Part shown: positions 34,862-46,660 of the stretch, one piece after another
Layout: the number at the start of each line of letters is the position of its first letter
How positions within the stretch are numbered: the first letter of the stretch is position 1
Assembly (NCBI GenBank): GCA_001599915.1
Contig: BCIG01000003.1
Location: forward strand, 310,001-374,000
DNA: 64,000 bases
Reading direction: 5' to 3'
Origin: Symbiotaphrina buchneri
Taxonomy: Eukaryota; Ascomycota; Symbiotaphrinales; Symbiotaphrinaceae
Notes under the pieces: model-generated
Database searches by the model: none
What the model saw: the letters and a program-made list of their open reading frames with translations, nothing else
Told to the model about the DNA's origin: nothing
Position numbers and translations under genes: made by a program

Positions 34862-35450
34862 TGATATCGATTACGATCCTGATTACGATCCTGATTGCAA
34901 CGATCCCGATGGCGATGGCGATGGGGATGGCGATACCAATTGCAATTCAATGAGCGATTACAGTTCTGCTAACGATTGCCAATCCGATATTGATGGTGAG
35001 CTCGATATCGATTGTAGACACGATGGCGATGGCGATCCCCGACTGCAACGACTCCGATGGTGATAGCGATGACGATAGCAATTGCGATGACGATATGGGT
35101 TGCCAATCCGATATCGATAGCAATAGCGATTCAGATATCGATGGTGAGCCCAATCTCGATGGTAAGCCCGATATCGACTCTGGACCTACAGCGATGGCGA
35201 TTCAGATATCGATCACCCATCGCAGCTCTGATTTTGATGACGATAGCGATAGCAATTGGAATTCCGATATCGATGGTGAGCACGATGGCGATTACGATTC
35301 AGATATCGATCGTGAGCCTGATAGCTAACCTTATCGATTGCTGACCCCATGGCGATTACGATTTAGATATCGCTGACCACAAACGCGGCTTCGATTTCAC
35401 GACGATAGCGATGGAGATTGCGCAGGATATCAGGATGATGATAGCAAAGG
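34862..35450. repeat. GAT-rich degenerate 6-bp-periodic simple sequence
   Basis: About 0.6 kb built from GAT triplets spaced every 6 nt (GATGGC, GATAGC, GATTCC, GATATC variants). It includes a near-perfect GATGGC array around 34909-34935 and many GATATCGAT words. One strand would encode Asp-x dipeptide runs (such as DPDGDGDGDGD); the frame shifts within the array, so I read it as non-coding satellite-like sequence rather than an exon. Confidence 0.8.
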
Positions 35451-36357
35451 ACGAAATCTCCGGCCACTGTGCCTGGAATTGTGGATCTTTGTTGCTCACA
35501 GCGTGCACCAGGTGAGTTTACGCACAGACGGGGAGCCTAGGAAGCAGGACTGTCAAGCAATCAATAATCAACCTGAACTTTATCTGCAACTGTCAATGAC
35601 CGTCATAGCGCAGACAATGGTGGGCAGCCGAATGAGGGGTTGGGATTCAGCTTCAGCGGCCGCCTTTGCTTCAGATAGGAGAGTTGGAACGCATTGTACA
35701 AACTTCCAATTCGCCGACATGATGCAGACTGAGGGATGGTATGAGCATGATTTAGGCATCAAGTGGAACGAATTACGCATTTCGGCGCCGCCGGCAGAGC
35801 TGATCATTACTCAATTGTACGGCATTTCCGTAGATCGGACTTCCGCCGGCTCAACCTTGTCGGGAGCTTGGATCCTCACAGTTCCCCCACCAGGACTCAT
35901 TTCTCCGAAGCGCCATTATTGTTGCAAAGCGATCAGCGTGCGGAGTAGATCCCGAGCTGCCCGGATCGCCATGACCCAGTTCGCAGACACACAGGGTGCA
36001 AAGCAGAGAAGGAAACAATAGTGAGCACACGAGAAGCTCAGGCTCGGGAGTTGTGGTTGGGTAGAGGTGACGCTCAGGCCGCACCAAAAATGCCTCGGTG
36101 CACGGCCTGGGAACTATCGTGGCTTCCTAAGCTACCTTTTCGGGACAGCTTCAGCTCTTGCATGGTGCAAGCCACCAAGACTCCTGCAGGCGTGGCGCTT
36201 TGCTGTCCGAAAATGGAGATTGCGCCAGTCTATCTCCCTGCAGGCTCGGACCCTGTTAGGTCATTGAAATGCAGCGGGGCGCCCCGTATTCTCGGCGATA
36301 AGCCAGCTCAACAATCGCGTCTTCATGCGCTGTCGGGCAGCTTATGAGCAGGGAGAG
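35451..36357. other. upstream region of the DUF8004-type gene, 0.9 kb
   Basis: A 180-codon open frame (35479-36021, +) has no recognisable domain and no conserved-looking segments; I do not call it. The stretch is GC-richer than the repeat before it and probably holds the promoter and 5' leader of the following gene. Confidence 0.4.
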
Positions 36358-38800
36358 ATGAATACTGCGTCCAGTGGTCACGATGCGGAGTCGGAGAGGT
36401 CAGAATAAGGTATGATTGCTTGCACCCACGTCTCAGAAATCATGCTTATTCTGAAAGATCATCTAGCCTTCATTTACGAGGCTGTGCCGATCGTCACAGC
36501 GATACAGTCAATATGCCCGCCCAAACTTTCAATGGGGCAAATCCCTACAGAACTCCTTCGATACGACCGAGACTGCAAACCTACTTGTCTCCAGGCTCAA
36601 AGGCCTACGGCAGAACGGCCGGGGCAGCAGTCAAGGCTTTCAATGGATCAGATAGGACGAGCTCGCCTTGGGATGGACTTAGAAGAGTGATTTTAACCCT
36701 TTCCTACCTCGATCATTTCTCCTACTGACACAGCTATTCAGGATCCAGAACTTTGGAGAGATGATGGAGATTGTCTAATCTATCTATATGGGGAGGGTCA
36801 GTCTATGCGAGGGCCATCTTTTCGACTCCGATATAGCATCATCGAGGCGAGTCAATGCGACTCCCTTCTGGACCATTTTGCGGTTGTGAACTCTCCACAA
36901 TCTCCCGAACATGATTATCGCTCCTGGGAAAGTCGATTCAGCCCCCGGAAAGAGCAGCATCTCTACATCCCAGCACCACCAGGCTGTACTGGCGCTGAGG
37001 CTTTTCGATGGCATGTCTCTGTCCGGAATTTCTTCGCCTGGATGTGTGGGAAACCGCTGGTCGGCTCACATCTTGGAGAAGCTCTGGTGGCTTTGCTAGA
37101 TCGAATAAATCTCTTCAGGTCGACAGGTGTGGACAATTTCAATGATATCTACAAATACATTGAGCAGCAAGGGTATATGGATATGAGAAATTGTCCGGAT
37201 TACGCTCTGGCTCTCTTATACTTCGCGGAACATTTCCAGATGCAGGATCTGTACGCCGATGCGTTTACTCATTGTGTGGGCATGCACGACAGGCTGGTAT
37301 CGAGCAGTGAGTTTGACGTATGTGCTCATGGAATCTGCAGTTGCCCTGTAATTCTTCTGGTTCAATGCTTACCTCTTGCAGTTGATCAGCACGGTGACCA
37401 AAGCCTCAATAACTCGAGCGCGCCTTGAAATGGACATCCGCCTAGAGCGTGTGTCGAAAGCGCTGACTTCCTTCTTGGAAGAGGAGATACCCAGCGAGCA
37501 CCTTGTTCTTGCCCCAGGCTGTCGAGCGCACCTGGAAGAATTCCGGTCTTTTGTACATTCCTTTTATGTCTATAGATATGGGTACTGGCCTCCTCCTCGG
37601 CGAGACAAGGGAACAACAGCCTTCTCGACAGCAACTTACAGAGCTATATTCCGGGATTTCCAATATCTGTACGATTATCTCGTCGACAGAAGTTCCAAGC
37701 TGCCTTCAGAGCGCGACAAGCTTCCGCTCGGGCATGTGGACGTACTGCAAGAGATTTCAAGCTTTGACCGGCGAAATAAATATCCTCCTCTCCCGCACCC
37801 ACTCCCACTAATACCGCAAGTCAGTACTTCAGCCCCGGAGAGATCAAACAGCTCTCTGAGCAGGCTACTTAGCACTCGATCAAGGGCCGAACGGCAGGTC
37901 TCAATATTTAAAAGGCTTTGTGAAGCGACAAATGGTGCTGATGAGAGTCTCTTGCAGTGCAGTCTTGTGCGTGCATATATGGAGTTTGAAAAGAGCCATG
38001 TCTTGAGGGGAGAGAAAAGCATATCGATCTCTGACGGAAGAAAGGTCCGGTGGATATTCGTTTACGCCGTCTTGCAGATGCTCCATTCTGTGGTGGACAT
38101 CCCACAGGAGGTCAAGAACGCCAATGGTGCCGATTATCCGCTTTGTTGCCGAACCATTCAAGTCCCCCTGGGCAAATCTCCGTCGAACCCAAGATCCCTG
38201 CAGCCGGAGGTAGTAAGGACTCACATGGAGCCGACGAACGAGCTGATCGATGATATGGTATCAGCACTCAATGGGGAGACTGACATTACAGGGTTTAGTC
38301 TGACGGAGCAAGAGCCCAGCCTCGCGAGGTCGCCTGGATCTCAGTCTCCCGTTCCGCCTCCTATCCGTCGAAGTTCACGCCAGTTTTCCAGGGCGCCTGG
38401 TGCCACTCCTCCTGAAGGCGCTGAGTACGCAGTATCCCCATTGAGAAACGATGTTCGGAGAAAGAGTATCTTCGACACCGGTTCTGTGCAGTCTTCATCA
38501 TCTGGCTCCTTATCTGGAGCCTCCCCATCCGAGCCCTCTTCACCTACCTCAAATACCTCGTCTACGTTTGGGTTCAGCTCGCTTCACCTCGAGCAACCTG
38601 ATAATCGTCACACGAGCACAGAGCTTCCGGAAATGGACCACGCAAGCGTCATGAGCAAGACTCAGAGCCCGGAGAAGGAGAAAGAAGAGTTTGTCATCTT
38701 TGTGAAACGGCAAAGGCCTGCGAGTACCAGGTTGGAGAGGATGCAGTTTGACCTTACCGTTGAGCAGCAGAGTACTCAGTCTGGATCGATCAGATCTTGA
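36358..38800 (+). CDS. DUF8004-type conserved fungal protein
   Basis: 740 residues, four exons: 36358-36398, 36500-36686, 36742-37317 and 37382-38800. The family signature is rebuilt across an intron: SSPWDGLRR-DPELWRDDGDCLIYLYGEGQ, then GPSFRLRYSIIEAS. The body (about 80-470) is predicted mostly helical with conserved aromatic motifs (FRWHVSVRNFFAWMCGKPLVG, YWPPPRRDKG, KVRWIFVYAVLQMLHSV). Residues after about 530 are Ser/Pro-rich and disordered. I recall this as a fungal domain of unknown function numbered DUF8004; no biochemical role is known to me. The first 41-nt exon is inferred from splice signals and frame only; ATG 36513 in exon 2 is an alternative start. Confidence 0.75.
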
Positions 38801-39613
38801 AACGCAACTATCTGCATTCATTGTCCTGAAATTTACTGATGTATGCTGATACTTCTCCTTGCTGCTGCGCTTGGGAGGGACCTGGATGAGTTTCTCCTTA
38901 TTGGTACCAGACAGCGTGGAAAGGGTGCTTGTTGCTTGTCTGGTATCTCTAGATTTCAGCAAGTGAAGTCCAATCTCCTGAAATCTGAATTGAGTGATAG
39001 TCAGGAGCTCAACCTGTAGTCTCTGATTTCTTGGGTCAGTTGAGCTGTAGCCTTGGGTCAGTTGAGCTATCTCCGGGTCAGTTGAGGTCTATCCTAAGGT
39101 TACCTTACCTAAGGTCTAGCTAAGTTAATTTGGTATATCCCCAGAAAATCGAAGTAACTAGCCATTTGAGATGTACCAGTCAATTGAGATGTATCCTTAG
39201 ATCAGGTAAGGTAAATCCTCGGGTCAGTTGAGGTGTGTCCTGGGTCAGTTGAGCTGTAGCTTTGGGTCAATTGGCCTGTTTACTTAGGTCGGTTGAGTTA
39301 TGCCCTGGGTCGGTTGAGGTGTTTCCTGGGTCAGTTGAGCTATATCCTTGGGTCAGTTGAGGTGGAGTATCCTCAGGTTATCGGCCCCATTCTTCCAGTC
39401 CTTGACATCCGAACCCCTGAGTATCGAAACTCCACCCAATCGGAGTGCGGATCGCATTCCGTCAACGCTACTGCGGAGGTTTCCGCGACCCCTTTGGACC
39501 CTGGCATGTGAAGACACAACATCAGCCCCATGTATTTCCTTGCAGTGAACAGAAAGTCTTGGGAGGCAGTTACAGGCCATTGAGCGACATCTCTTTCTCG
39601 GCAGTCAGTCAGA
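38801..39613. other. intergenic with minisatellite, 0.8 kb
   Basis: 3' flank of the DUF8004-type gene followed by a 22-bp tandem array (39031-39372) and then the upstream region of the bestrophin-like gene. No coding segment supported. Confidence 0.5.
39031..39372. repeat. 22-bp minisatellite, about 12 degenerate copies
   Basis: The unit is TTGGGTCAGTTGAGSTRTRTCC. Three copies (39031-39095) are followed by a diverged stretch rich in CCTTACCTAAGGT, then about nine more copies from about 39178 to 39372. The unit length of 22 is not a multiple of three and every copy has point differences, so it is an ageing tandem repeat. Confidence 0.85.
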
Positions 39614-40914
39614 ATGCCCAGGCATCACCAGCGCAGGCCTACGCATCCCCTGGCGCACGCGTCTAGGCATAAGCCGCGGAGGTAGGATAAATCTCCCGAG
39701 AATATCGCGACCACGGTAGTGACTGAATACAGATGGCCGCTGGTCCTACGCTTTGCCAAGGGGGCAATTCATACTGGTTAGAGATGAAATAAACTCACTT
39801 CAATTGATATCAGCTCACACCTCATTAGCCATACTTTGCCCGGTGCTTTTTCATGCTCTGTTTACGGTGTTGATTGTGTTCGTGGATAGAAATTTGGATG
39901 GGAACCTTGGATTGCCAAATAGCATTGTGTGGCTACTAAGGAATCATGACACGGGGGTTGCTAATAAAATTTCAGATCCCTTCTCTTTCAATCGTCGTCG
40001 GTCTTATGCTGGTGAGTCGGGCATCAAAGATCGGGCCTAATATCTGACGTTCCATGAGGTGTTTCGCAACCAAACCAGTTATGATCGTTTCTGGCAAGGC
40101 CGGCAAGATTTGACTACAGTGACAACATCCATCCGGAACTTGACCCGGGTCTTCCTGACATGCTCGTACAAAGAAGGTGCCGAGACTACCATTGCAGAGC
40201 GTGCCGACACCGAGAGGACGGTCAGGATCCTGCTTGCCATGGCCTATTCAATCAAGAACCACCTCCGCGCCGATTATGGTTCTGCGCTGATCCCTGGCGC
40301 TGCTGTGACGCCGGCGGGAAACCTCACTGTGCGGCCTGAATATAGCGACCTGTTGCCCACGGGGTTCAAAGGCTACGAAGACCAGGGAGTCAGCTTAGCT
40401 TTGCAGCTATCCATCTTGGTCGAGAGCTACATCAAGAGAGGGCATGACCGTGGCTGGTTCCACGCCCCTGGGGCTAGTCAAATGACCGTGCAAATGAATA
40501 CCCTGGTCGATGCCTATGGACGGATGGAGACCATCAGATTGACGCCTATTCCTGTGGCCCATCTGTGAGTGCAGGCAACGGATGCTCTTCACAAAAGAAT
40601 CACACTGCTAACACAAGGCCGTGTCCAGTATCCACCAAAAGCAAGTGCTCGCTCTTTTTGGCTGTGTGCTTCCGTTTGCCATGACTGATGACATGGGCTG
40701 GTGGGCTGTACCCATCGTGTCTCTGGTCACCTTCACGCTCTATGGAATTGAAGGCATTGGCTCGCAGCTAGAGGATCCTTTTGGTTATGACCGAAATGAT
40801 ATCAAGATGGATGCGATTGTTGAAGATACCAGGCAGGAAGTGATGGTGATGCTGGATGAGTGGAGGATCGGCAGCTCGATGTTCCCACCTGCGCCTCCAC
40901 CTCCGCCAACGTGA
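39614..40914 (+). CDS. bestrophin/UPF0187-family membrane channel-like protein
   Basis: 345 residues in six exons: 39614-39681, 39733-39776, 39829-39926, 39976-40011, 40059-40564 and 40629-40914. The splices rebuild the family core PRRWPLVLRFAKGAIHT-AILCPVLFHALF, then LGLPNSI-IPSLSIVVGLML-VFRNQTSYDRFWQGR. Fungal members are predicted anion channels of the plasma or organelle membrane. Hydrophobic segments lie near residues 38-56, 68-83 and 255-290; the motif FAMTDDMGWWAVPIVSLVTF is the conserved late transmembrane hairpin, and EGIGSQLEDPFGYDRNDI is the family C-terminal signature. The tail ends in a Pro run. The short basic first exon is inferred from frame and splice sites and is the least certain part. 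Several exons are tiny (36-98 nt). Confidence 0.85.
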
Positions 40915-41560
40915 CTCTGCTCCTTGTTTGATAGATGAGATACCCTTAGATTTCATGATATTAGAACATTTGGCGGCTACCGGTGGCATACTTTCATGAC
41001 AACCAAGAGATTTCAGATACTTAAAGGATCTCAGAGATATCTTCACTATAAACCCCGCTCCGTCCCTTGTATTCTTGATTCCTTCGCGCCGTTGCCGTCT
41101 TGCCCGAATTTCTCCTTCATCAAGCAGTGTCGCATGCTCCAGGCCCCTGGTTGGTGTGCACATTGAAAAGAGAGGCCAATCACCGACGGCATTCTCCATA
41201 GCTTGGTTCGGCACCATGCCTGAATAGGTGCTAGCGCCACTGCTATGACAGAATGGCGCGAGACTTGACCCCACGAAGCCACGAAACCCACCAGGGTCCC
41301 AGAAACAGCTGTTATTATTGCCTCTCAATTGCCTTCCACCCCCGAACATACAATTGCACTTCGAATCGCATTCACGGCCGTCTAATTCCCGCGTCCACCT
41401 GTCATACTGCATTGATCTCATTGAAGCTGCCCCGCCGCCTTCTTTGTCACACTAACCGCCATCTTCTGCCGCTCGGTAAGTGGGAGGTGGCCTGGACAGT
41501 TCACGAGTCCACAAGCTGATGATGCAGAATTGAATATATTGGTTCGCACGCTCGATCATC
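40915..41560. other. intergenic, 0.65 kb
   Basis: Tandem spacing between the bestrophin-like and SND1 genes. Short frames only; it contains the SND1 promoter. No repeats noted. Confidence 0.45.
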
Positions 41561-44473
41561 ATGGCTCTCTCCCAGGCAAAGGTCAAAAGCGTCTTGTCTG
41601 GAGACACTTTGGTGTTGTCCAGCGTCAACAATCCCGCGCAAGAAAGGATCCTGAGCCTGGCGTTCGTGAGCGCTCCGAGGTTGAAGCGAGAAGGTGACGA
41701 GGTTAGTGACCATTCAATGGCATTGTAACCTATATGCATAGGCCCCGGGTGGGGCAAGTGCCGAACATTCCCATCTCGCTCAGGGCCCAAGCATTGGGTA
41801 CCTGCAGATGCGGGGGCCTGCAGTTGCTTCGAACATTTGTCTAACCTCTTGTGTTGTCCAGCCCTTCGCTTTCGAATCGAGAGACTTCCTCCGCCGCCTA
41901 GTTGTAGGCAAAGTTGTGCGCTTTAAAGTCCTCTATACCGTACCAACGACAAAGCGTGATTATGGCATCGTCATGCTTCAGACAGGCCAGACGCTCCCCG
42001 AAGCCACAGTGGAGGAAGGTTGGGTAAAGGTCCGTGAGGATGCTGGAAGGAACCAGGATAATGAAGAAACTGTTGCATTGCTGGAGAAGCTGCGAGAGCT
42101 GGAGTCGAAAGCAAGAACAGACTCCAAGGGTGTCTGGGCCTCTAGTGGAGGGAGAATTGAGAATGTGTATGAACTGCCTGATCCTAAGGAATTTGCAGAA
42201 ACATGGAAGGGGAAGAGCGTAGACGGTATGTTTGGTGAAAGAACTGCATAGAGAGGTACTGACAGAGGATAGCAATCGTTGAGAAGGTGCTCAGTGGAGA
42301 TCGTATGATCGTGCGGTTATTACTGGAGCCAGACAAGCATGTGCAGACCATGGTTTTGGTTGCAGGCATACGTGCGCCTGCAACAAAGCGAACCAATGTG
42401 TCCGATGGCAAAGAACAACCTGCCGAGCCATTCGGTGATGAAGCTCACCAGTTTGTTGAGACTCGCCTACTGCAGCGCAACGTCAAGGTGGAGGTACTTG
42501 GAGTAAGCCCGAATGGTCAATTGGTCGGCTCCGTAAAGCATCCAATGGGCAGTATCGCCGAGTTCCTATTGAAAGCCGGTCTCGCTCGTTGTACTGATCA
42601 CCATTCGACCATGCTGGGAGGCAATATGGCTGCTTTACGGAAGGCTGAGAAGGAGGCCAAGGACCACAGACTGGGAGTTTGGCGAGCGCATGTTGCTCCG
42701 GCTCAAACTTCAGGTGGGAGTACAGAGGCAGTCGTGACACGTATCTTCAGCGCAGACACGATCTACATCCGAACACGGGCAGGCGTTGAGAAACGTGTCC
42801 AGCTCAGCAGTATTAGAGGACCAAAGTAAGTTACTTCACTTCCTTCATTCGACACTGCTCACATGGCCTCCAGAACCACGGATCCCAAGCAATCGCCTTT
42901 TGCAGCAGAAGCCAAAGAGTACCTGCGGAAGCGCATCATTGGAAAGCACGTCAATGTTACCATTGATGGTAAACGGCCTGCACAAGATGGCTATGAAGAA
43001 CGCGAGGTTGCAACTGTTGTGTACAATGGCAAGAACATCGCATTGGCTTTGGTAGAGAACGGCTATGCCTCCGTTGTGCGACACAGACAAGATGCTGAAG
43101 ACCGCTCTCCCATCTACGATGAACTACTCGCAGCTGAAGAGGCAGCCCAAAAGGAGCAAAAGGGAATGTGGTCACCAAAGGCGCCAGCCGCAAAGCAATA
43201 TCAGGACTATTCGGAAAGTCTTCAGAAGGCAAAGGTGCAAGCATCGTTCTTGCAACGTCAGAAGAAGATTCCGGCAGTCGTAGACTTCGTCAAGTCAGGT
43301 TCGCGGTTCACGATTCTTATCCCGCGGGAGAATGCCAAATTGACGCTTGTTCTGTCGGGTATTCGGGCACCGAGGACCGCACGAAACGCCGAAGAGAAAG
43401 GCGAGCCATTTGGTCAGGAGGCTGCTGACTTTGCGAACCGACGATGCCTCCAAAGAGACGTGGAGGTGGATATTGAAGGTACAGACAAAGTTGGTGGCTT
43501 CATCGGCACGCTATACGTCAACCGGGAGAACTTTACGAAACTGCTCGTCGAAGAGGGCCTTGCTTCGGTGCACGCATACTCGGCCGAGCAATCTGGTCAT
43601 GCCAACGAGCTCTTCGCCGCGGAGAAGAAGGCAAAGGAAGCCAGGAAAGGCATGTGGCACAGTTGGGATCCAAGCCAAGATGAAGCAGAGGAAGAAGCAG
43701 CGGAAGAATCCCACACGAACGGCACTAATGGAACCAATGGCGAGGCGGCCCCTGAACCACGCAAGAAAGACTACCGTGATGTGGTCGTTACAGACGTCGG
43801 CCCAGATGGTAGACTCAAGATCCAGCAGATAGGAACCGGGACAGCTGCCTTGACAGAGCTGATGAATGCATTCCGGTCATTCCATCTGAACAAGGCCAAC
43901 GACACACCACTTCCGGGTCCGCCTAAAGCAGGAGATTTCGTCGCAGCCGAGTTCACCGAGGATGACGAATGGTACCGTGCCAAAGTTCGACGAAACGATC
44001 GAGAGAACAAGCAAGCTGAAGTGGTATATGTTGACTATGGCAACTCTGAAGTGATTCCTTGGTCGAGACTACGGCCTCTCAACCAGCCTCAGTTCTCCCC
44101 TCAGAAGTTGAGGCCTCAAGCTGTTGATGCTGTCCTTTCCTTCCTGCAGTTTCCTACAGCCGCCGACTATCTCAGTGACGCCGTATACTTCATCCAGAGC
44201 CAGACGGTTGGCAAACAGTTGGTTGCCAATGTGGACTATACAGCTCCGGAAGGGACATTATACGTCACTCTCTTCGACCCTCAACAATCGAGCAGTTTGA
44301 CGGAGAGTGTCAATGCAGACATCGTGTTCGAGGGACTGGCCATGGTGCCAAGGAAGTTGAAGGCCTGGGAGAGGGCAGCTACGGATGTGCTGCCCTCGCT
44401 GCGGCAAAAGGAGGAAGAAGCCAAGGAGAAGCGGAAAGGCATGTGGGAATATGGTGACTTGACGGAAGACTAG
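41561..44473 (+). CDS. SND1: Tudor-SN/SND1 (staphylococcal-nuclease-like and Tudor domain protein)
   Basis: 885 residues, four exons: 41561-41701, 41862-42225, 42273-42825 and 42874-44473, all in frame. It has four repeated SN-like OB folds, recognisable by recurring motifs: KSVLSGDTLVLSS (start), EKVLSGDRMIVRLL with LVAGIRAPA, TRIFSADTIYIRT with VQLSSIRGP, and DFVKSGSRFTILIP with LVLSGIRAPR. Each is followed by an EPFG/FAFES-type helix and a KGVW/LGVW/KGMW end. A Tudor domain at about 700-770 shows GDFVAAEF, DDEWYRAKVRR and VVYVDYGNSEVIPW. A fifth, split SN fold ends in EKRKGMWEYGDLTED. In animals and plants this protein takes part in RNA decay, splicing and stress granules. An Asn/Gly/Thr repeat (NGTNGTNG) lies between SN4 and Tudor. 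Confidence 0.96.
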
Positions 44474-45234
44474 ATCTGAGAAAGTATTGCGGTGGAGATG
44501 CGGGTTTTACAGATGCTTTGATATTTGCATTGGCATTTTGTGCAGCGGCATCCATCTCTGGGTTTCAGATTGTTTACATGTGCAGCATCAGCGTCTCATG
44601 GTCAAATAAAATATCCTCCAATTGGTCCATTTTCCAGTGTACATATAAGTACTCTTGTACTGAGCATATCCATACTCCAAGCGTATGATTAAAAGTTCTT
44701 CGTACGGCATCTTGGAATAATCATTTCATCAAGTGATGTGGATGATCTTGACCCATTATTCTATTCGACGATCTAGATTAAGGAGTTCGGCATGATTAGT
44801 GATTGGCAGGGTCTTCGGAAGGAGTGGAGACGACGGAAGACGGGCGAAGGCAGGCGAAAGGCAGACGGCACGTGAGAGGCCCGGCGCCTGTTCCCGTACG
44901 AGGCACCGGTTAAATGGGGTGGATGAGTAAGCGAAGTTTGCAGCCACAGCGCGATCCCGTCCAGACTGGAGCTGGCGTATGACGAATGAGAGCGGACGGC
45001 TGATGCCCGGTCGTCGGTCGCTTTGTCGCTTGTCGCCACGATGACCACCTTACCACCACCCCTACCGCTAGCTAGGCCCAAATTTAAGGACACCGATCCT
45101 CTTGCACCAACAAACAGAACTTAACTTACCACCTCCCAACAACCATCCTACGATCCTCATACTACTGCTACTTCTTTGAAAAGACATTTTCAGAAGGAAT
45201 TCATACTACTTCAAACGACATCACTGCCGCAATC
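44474..45234. other. intergenic and transaldolase leader, 0.76 kb
   Basis: The last 130 bp (about 45105-45234) form an A/C-rich, G-poor leader, typical of highly expressed fungal genes, ending at the transaldolase ATG. The rest has short frames without domains. Confidence 0.5.
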
Positions 45235-46660
45235 ATGCCTAGCTCTCTCGATCAATTGAAGGCCACTGGCACGGTAAGTCCTTTACCCCTCCATCCGTCA
45301 TCGTACGGAGACTGCCGGAGAAATTCTGCGGACCTCCTGCCCCGCCATATGAGGGGTTTTGAAACCGCAACGGACAATGGCTGACTCGTGATATTCGCCA
45401 CAGACTGTCGTGTGCGATTCTGGTGAGTTTGAGCAGTTGCATATGTTTCATAGATGAGCTTCAGCTAATTCATTGCTGCAGGTGACTTTGCAAGTAAGTG
45501 ATCAGACCCTATTCCGATCGGCGCAAGCCTCGCCTCAAGGCGGCGAGGAAGCTCGATGCTCCCGGAAATGCAACAACAAGAGAGCCGTTCTAACATTGCA
45601 TGCAGCTATCGACAAGTACAAGCCTCAAGATGCTACCACGAACCCTTCCCTGATCCTCGCTGCCTCGAAAAAGCCCGAATATGCCAAGCTTATCGAGGAA
45701 GCTGTGGCGTACGGCAAGAAGAAGGTAAGTTATTCCACTCGTTGCGCGGTGACAGCACTGACGACCATCTAGGGTGGCAACATGGAGGACCAAGTCGATG
45801 CGACCCTCGACCGCTTGCTGGTCGAATTCGGCAAGGAAATCTTGAAAATTGTGCCCGGAAAGGTGTCCACCGAGGTTGACGCCCGGTTCTCTTTCGACAC
45901 AAAAGCTTCGGTTGACAAGGCCCTCCACATCATCGAGGTGAGTACTCATAGAAGCAATGGGCTGCACAGACGCTGACCCATCATCTCCAGCTCTACAAGG
46001 AACTCGGCATCTCCAAGGACCGTGTCCTGATCAAGATCGCCTCGACCTGGGAGGGTATCCAGGCCGCCAAGATCCTGCAGAGCCAGCACGGCATCAACTG
46101 CAACCTGACCCTTCTGTTCTCCATCGTCCAGGCCATCGCTGCTGCTGAGGCCGGCGCTTACCTCATCTCCCCCTTCGTGGGTCGTATCCTCGACTGGTTC
46201 AAGGCTGCCCACAAGAGGGATTACACTCCCGCTGAGGACCCAGGTGTCAAGAGTGTACAGAGCATCTTCAACTACTACAAGAAGCACGGTTACAAGACCA
46301 TTGTCATGGGTGCTTCGTTCAGAAATGTTGGAGAGATCACCGAGTTGGCTGGCTGTGACTACCTGACCATCTCTGTATGTTCAAACCCTTCCGTGCGTGC
46401 TTCCTAAGCTAACAGCGTCATAGCCCAACCTACTTGAACAGCTGTACGCGTCCCAAGACAAGGTGGAGAAGAAGCTCTCTTCTGAGGACGCGGTGAAGTT
46501 GGATATCCCCAAGAAGACCTACATCTCGGACGAGCCGACCTTCCGCTTCGACTTCAACGAGGAACAGATGGCCGTTGAGAAGCTCCGGGAAGGTATTTCC
46601 AAGTTCGCCGCTGACGCTGTCACTCTGAAGGACATCCTCAGGGAGAAGCTGCAGGCATAG
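45235..46660 (+). CDS. TAL1: transaldolase
   Basis: Pentose-phosphate pathway enzyme moving a dihydroxyacetone unit between sugar phosphates in the cytosol. Seven exons (45235-45273, 45404-45422, 45482-45493, 45606-45724, 45773-45937, 45991-46374, 46424-46660) give 324 residues, the usual class length. Two are micro-exons of 19 and 12 nt that rebuild [27 protein letters not shown], the conserved N-terminus. The Schiff-base lysine sits in [12 protein letters not shown]; other signatures are [31 protein letters not shown] and [10 protein letters not shown]. The model has all conserved segments and no gaps. Confidence 0.97.

Noticed and set aside
34833-35328. Asp-rich frames as a calcium-binding protein gene
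   Set aside because: The frames change within the array and the periodicity is purely a 6-bp DNA repeat; no signal peptide or flanking exons.
35479-36021. 180-codon open frame as a gene
   Set aside because: No domain, no leader, unbiased-looking composition; more likely promoter or leader of the next gene.
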